Position numbers and translations under genes: made by a program. Of a stretch of 64,000 nt of DNA, positions 63,359 through 64,000 are shown piece by piece. The stretch's first letter is position 1; every line of letters begins with the position of its first letter. Under the pieces are notes generated by a model. That model was not told the DNA's origin. It ran no database searches and saw only the letters and a list, made by a program, of their open reading frames with translations. Source of the DNA: Polynucleobacter sp. MWH-Berg-3C6 (GTDB lineage Bacteria; Pseudomonadota; Gammaproteobacteria; Burkholderiales; Burkholderiaceae); the NCBI RefSeq assembly GCF_018881855.1, contig NZ_JACVPN010000001.1:372001-436000 (forward strand). Reading direction: 5' to 3'.

Positions 63359-64000
63359 ATGAATCTGCCAGAGCCACGAGCAATTTTGACGCTTTTAAAG
63401 CCGATCACTTGGTTTCCGCCAATGTGGGCATTTGCCTGCGGATCTATCACTGGTACTGACAAGATTGCTGAAAATTTGCCAATCTTTTTCCTCGGTTTAT
63501 TGCTTACTGGGCCTCTTGTGTGTGCTTCCAGTCAGGCGGTAAATGATTGGTACGACAGACATGTTGATGCTATTAATGAACCTAATCGACCCATTCCGTC
63601 AGGACGTATTCCTGGTCGATGGGGTCTCTATATCGCAATACTGTGGTCACTGATTTCATTGTGGGTCGGAACTTACTTGGGCCCCATTGGATTTCTGGCT
63701 ACCTTGCTCGCTTTAGTGTTGGCCTGGTTCTACAGCATGCCACCGATGCGTTTTAAAAATAACGGTTGGTTTGGCAATCTTGCGTGCGGTGTAAGTTATG
63801 AAGGTTTAGCTTGGATTACTGGAGCAACTTTACTCTCCGGAGGAGTGCTACCAAGCAAGCCATCACTCTTACTTGCTGGTCTATATAGCGCTAGTGCACA
63901 TGGAATCATGACCTTGAATGATTTCAAGGCGATTGAAGGTGATCGACAAATGGGTGTGCGATCCTTGCCCGTGCAACTCGGCGCAATGAAAGCGGCCCAA
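63359..64000 (+). CDS. bchG: Bacteriochlorophyll synthase BchG (3' end outside window)
   Basis: Membrane prenyltransferase of the UbiA family that esterifies bacteriochlorophyllide a with geranylgeranyl or phytyl diphosphate. 214 codons are visible from ATG 63359 to the edge. LLKPITWFPPMWAF is the typical BchG start. The first Asp motif is NDWYDRHVDAINEPNRPIPSG and the second is NDFKAIEGDRQMG. At least five hydrophobic helices are visible. The frame is open at the window end. Confidence 0.94.
   Translation, partial: MNLPEPRAILTLLKPITWFPPMWAFACGSITGTDKIAENLPIFFLGLLLTGPLVCASSQAVNDWYDRHVDAINEPNRPIPSGRIPGRWGLYIAILWSLISLWVGTYLGPIGFLATLLALVLAWFYSMPPMRFKNNGWFGNLACGVSYEGLAWITGATLLSGGVLPSKPSLLLAGLYSASAHGIMTLNDFKAIEGDRQMGVRSLPVQLGAMKAAQ

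Overview
The window is a betaproteobacterial chromosome segment, most like Polynucleobacter or a close relative in the Burkholderiales. The order bamA-skp-lpxD-fabZ-lpxA-lpxB-rnhB, the moderate-to-low GC and the gene content all fit. Positions from about 21 kb to the right edge are a photosynthesis gene cluster of an aerobic anoxygenic phototroph. No rRNA, tRNA, CRISPR array or transposase was seen.

Left part (1-18053) is core housekeeping: outer-membrane and lipid A biogenesis (bamA to lpxB), rnhB, a SpoU-type RNA methyltransferase, PEP synthase with its regulatory kinase/phosphorylase, an Anbu-type proteasome-like peptidase with its usual transglutaminase / alpha-E / ATP-grasp companions, smpB, ratA-ratB, guaB and guaA. 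Just after guaA lies one AT-rich glycosyltransferase-like gene. It sits between the guaA 3' end and a degenerate second copy of that end, so it looks like a small genomic island. azlCD and an Rrf2-type regulator follow.

Photosynthesis block 1 (21285-23312) is an LH2 operon: pucB, pucA, pucC and a 31-codon membrane ORF. Its promoter carries two TGT-N12-ACA sites 8 bp apart, the classic PpsR/CrtJ arrangement. The LH2 alpha subunit has Phe44-Leu45, the signature of the blue-shifted B800-820 (LH3) type. Block 2 (23353-24772, minus) holds two small membrane proteins and hemC. Block 3 has bchI-bchD (+), then bchO plus a 40-aa membrane protein (-), then crtE-crtF, bchC-X-Y-Z, pufB - a 73-aa membrane gene - pufA-L-M-C and crtI-crtB (+). 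Block 4 (minus) is crtC, crtD, crtA, ppsR, aerR/ppaA. Block 5 (+) is bchF-N-B-H-L-M, lhaA, puhA-B-C, a 117-aa conserved-type ORF, acsF, puhE, ispH and bchG (cut by the window edge).

Together these genes make bacteriochlorophyll a (Mg chelatase BchHID, BchM, oxygen-dependent AcsF, DPOR BchLNB, BchF, COR BchXYZ, BchC, BchG). They also make spheroidene-series carotenoids (CrtE, B, I, C, D, F, with CrtA giving ketocarotenoids), the LH1 and LH2 antennas, and a reaction centre with a tetrahaem cytochrome. PpsR and AerR/PpaA provide redox/light control. TGT-N12-ACA sites precede pucB, crtE, bchC and bchG, and a near-match precedes bchF. A second shared motif (GGGTAAATACTAAT) occurs near several of the same promoters. 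The most novel items are the unrecognised membrane gene between pufB and pufA, two further tiny membrane genes (after pucC and after bchO), and the predicted LH3-type antenna.
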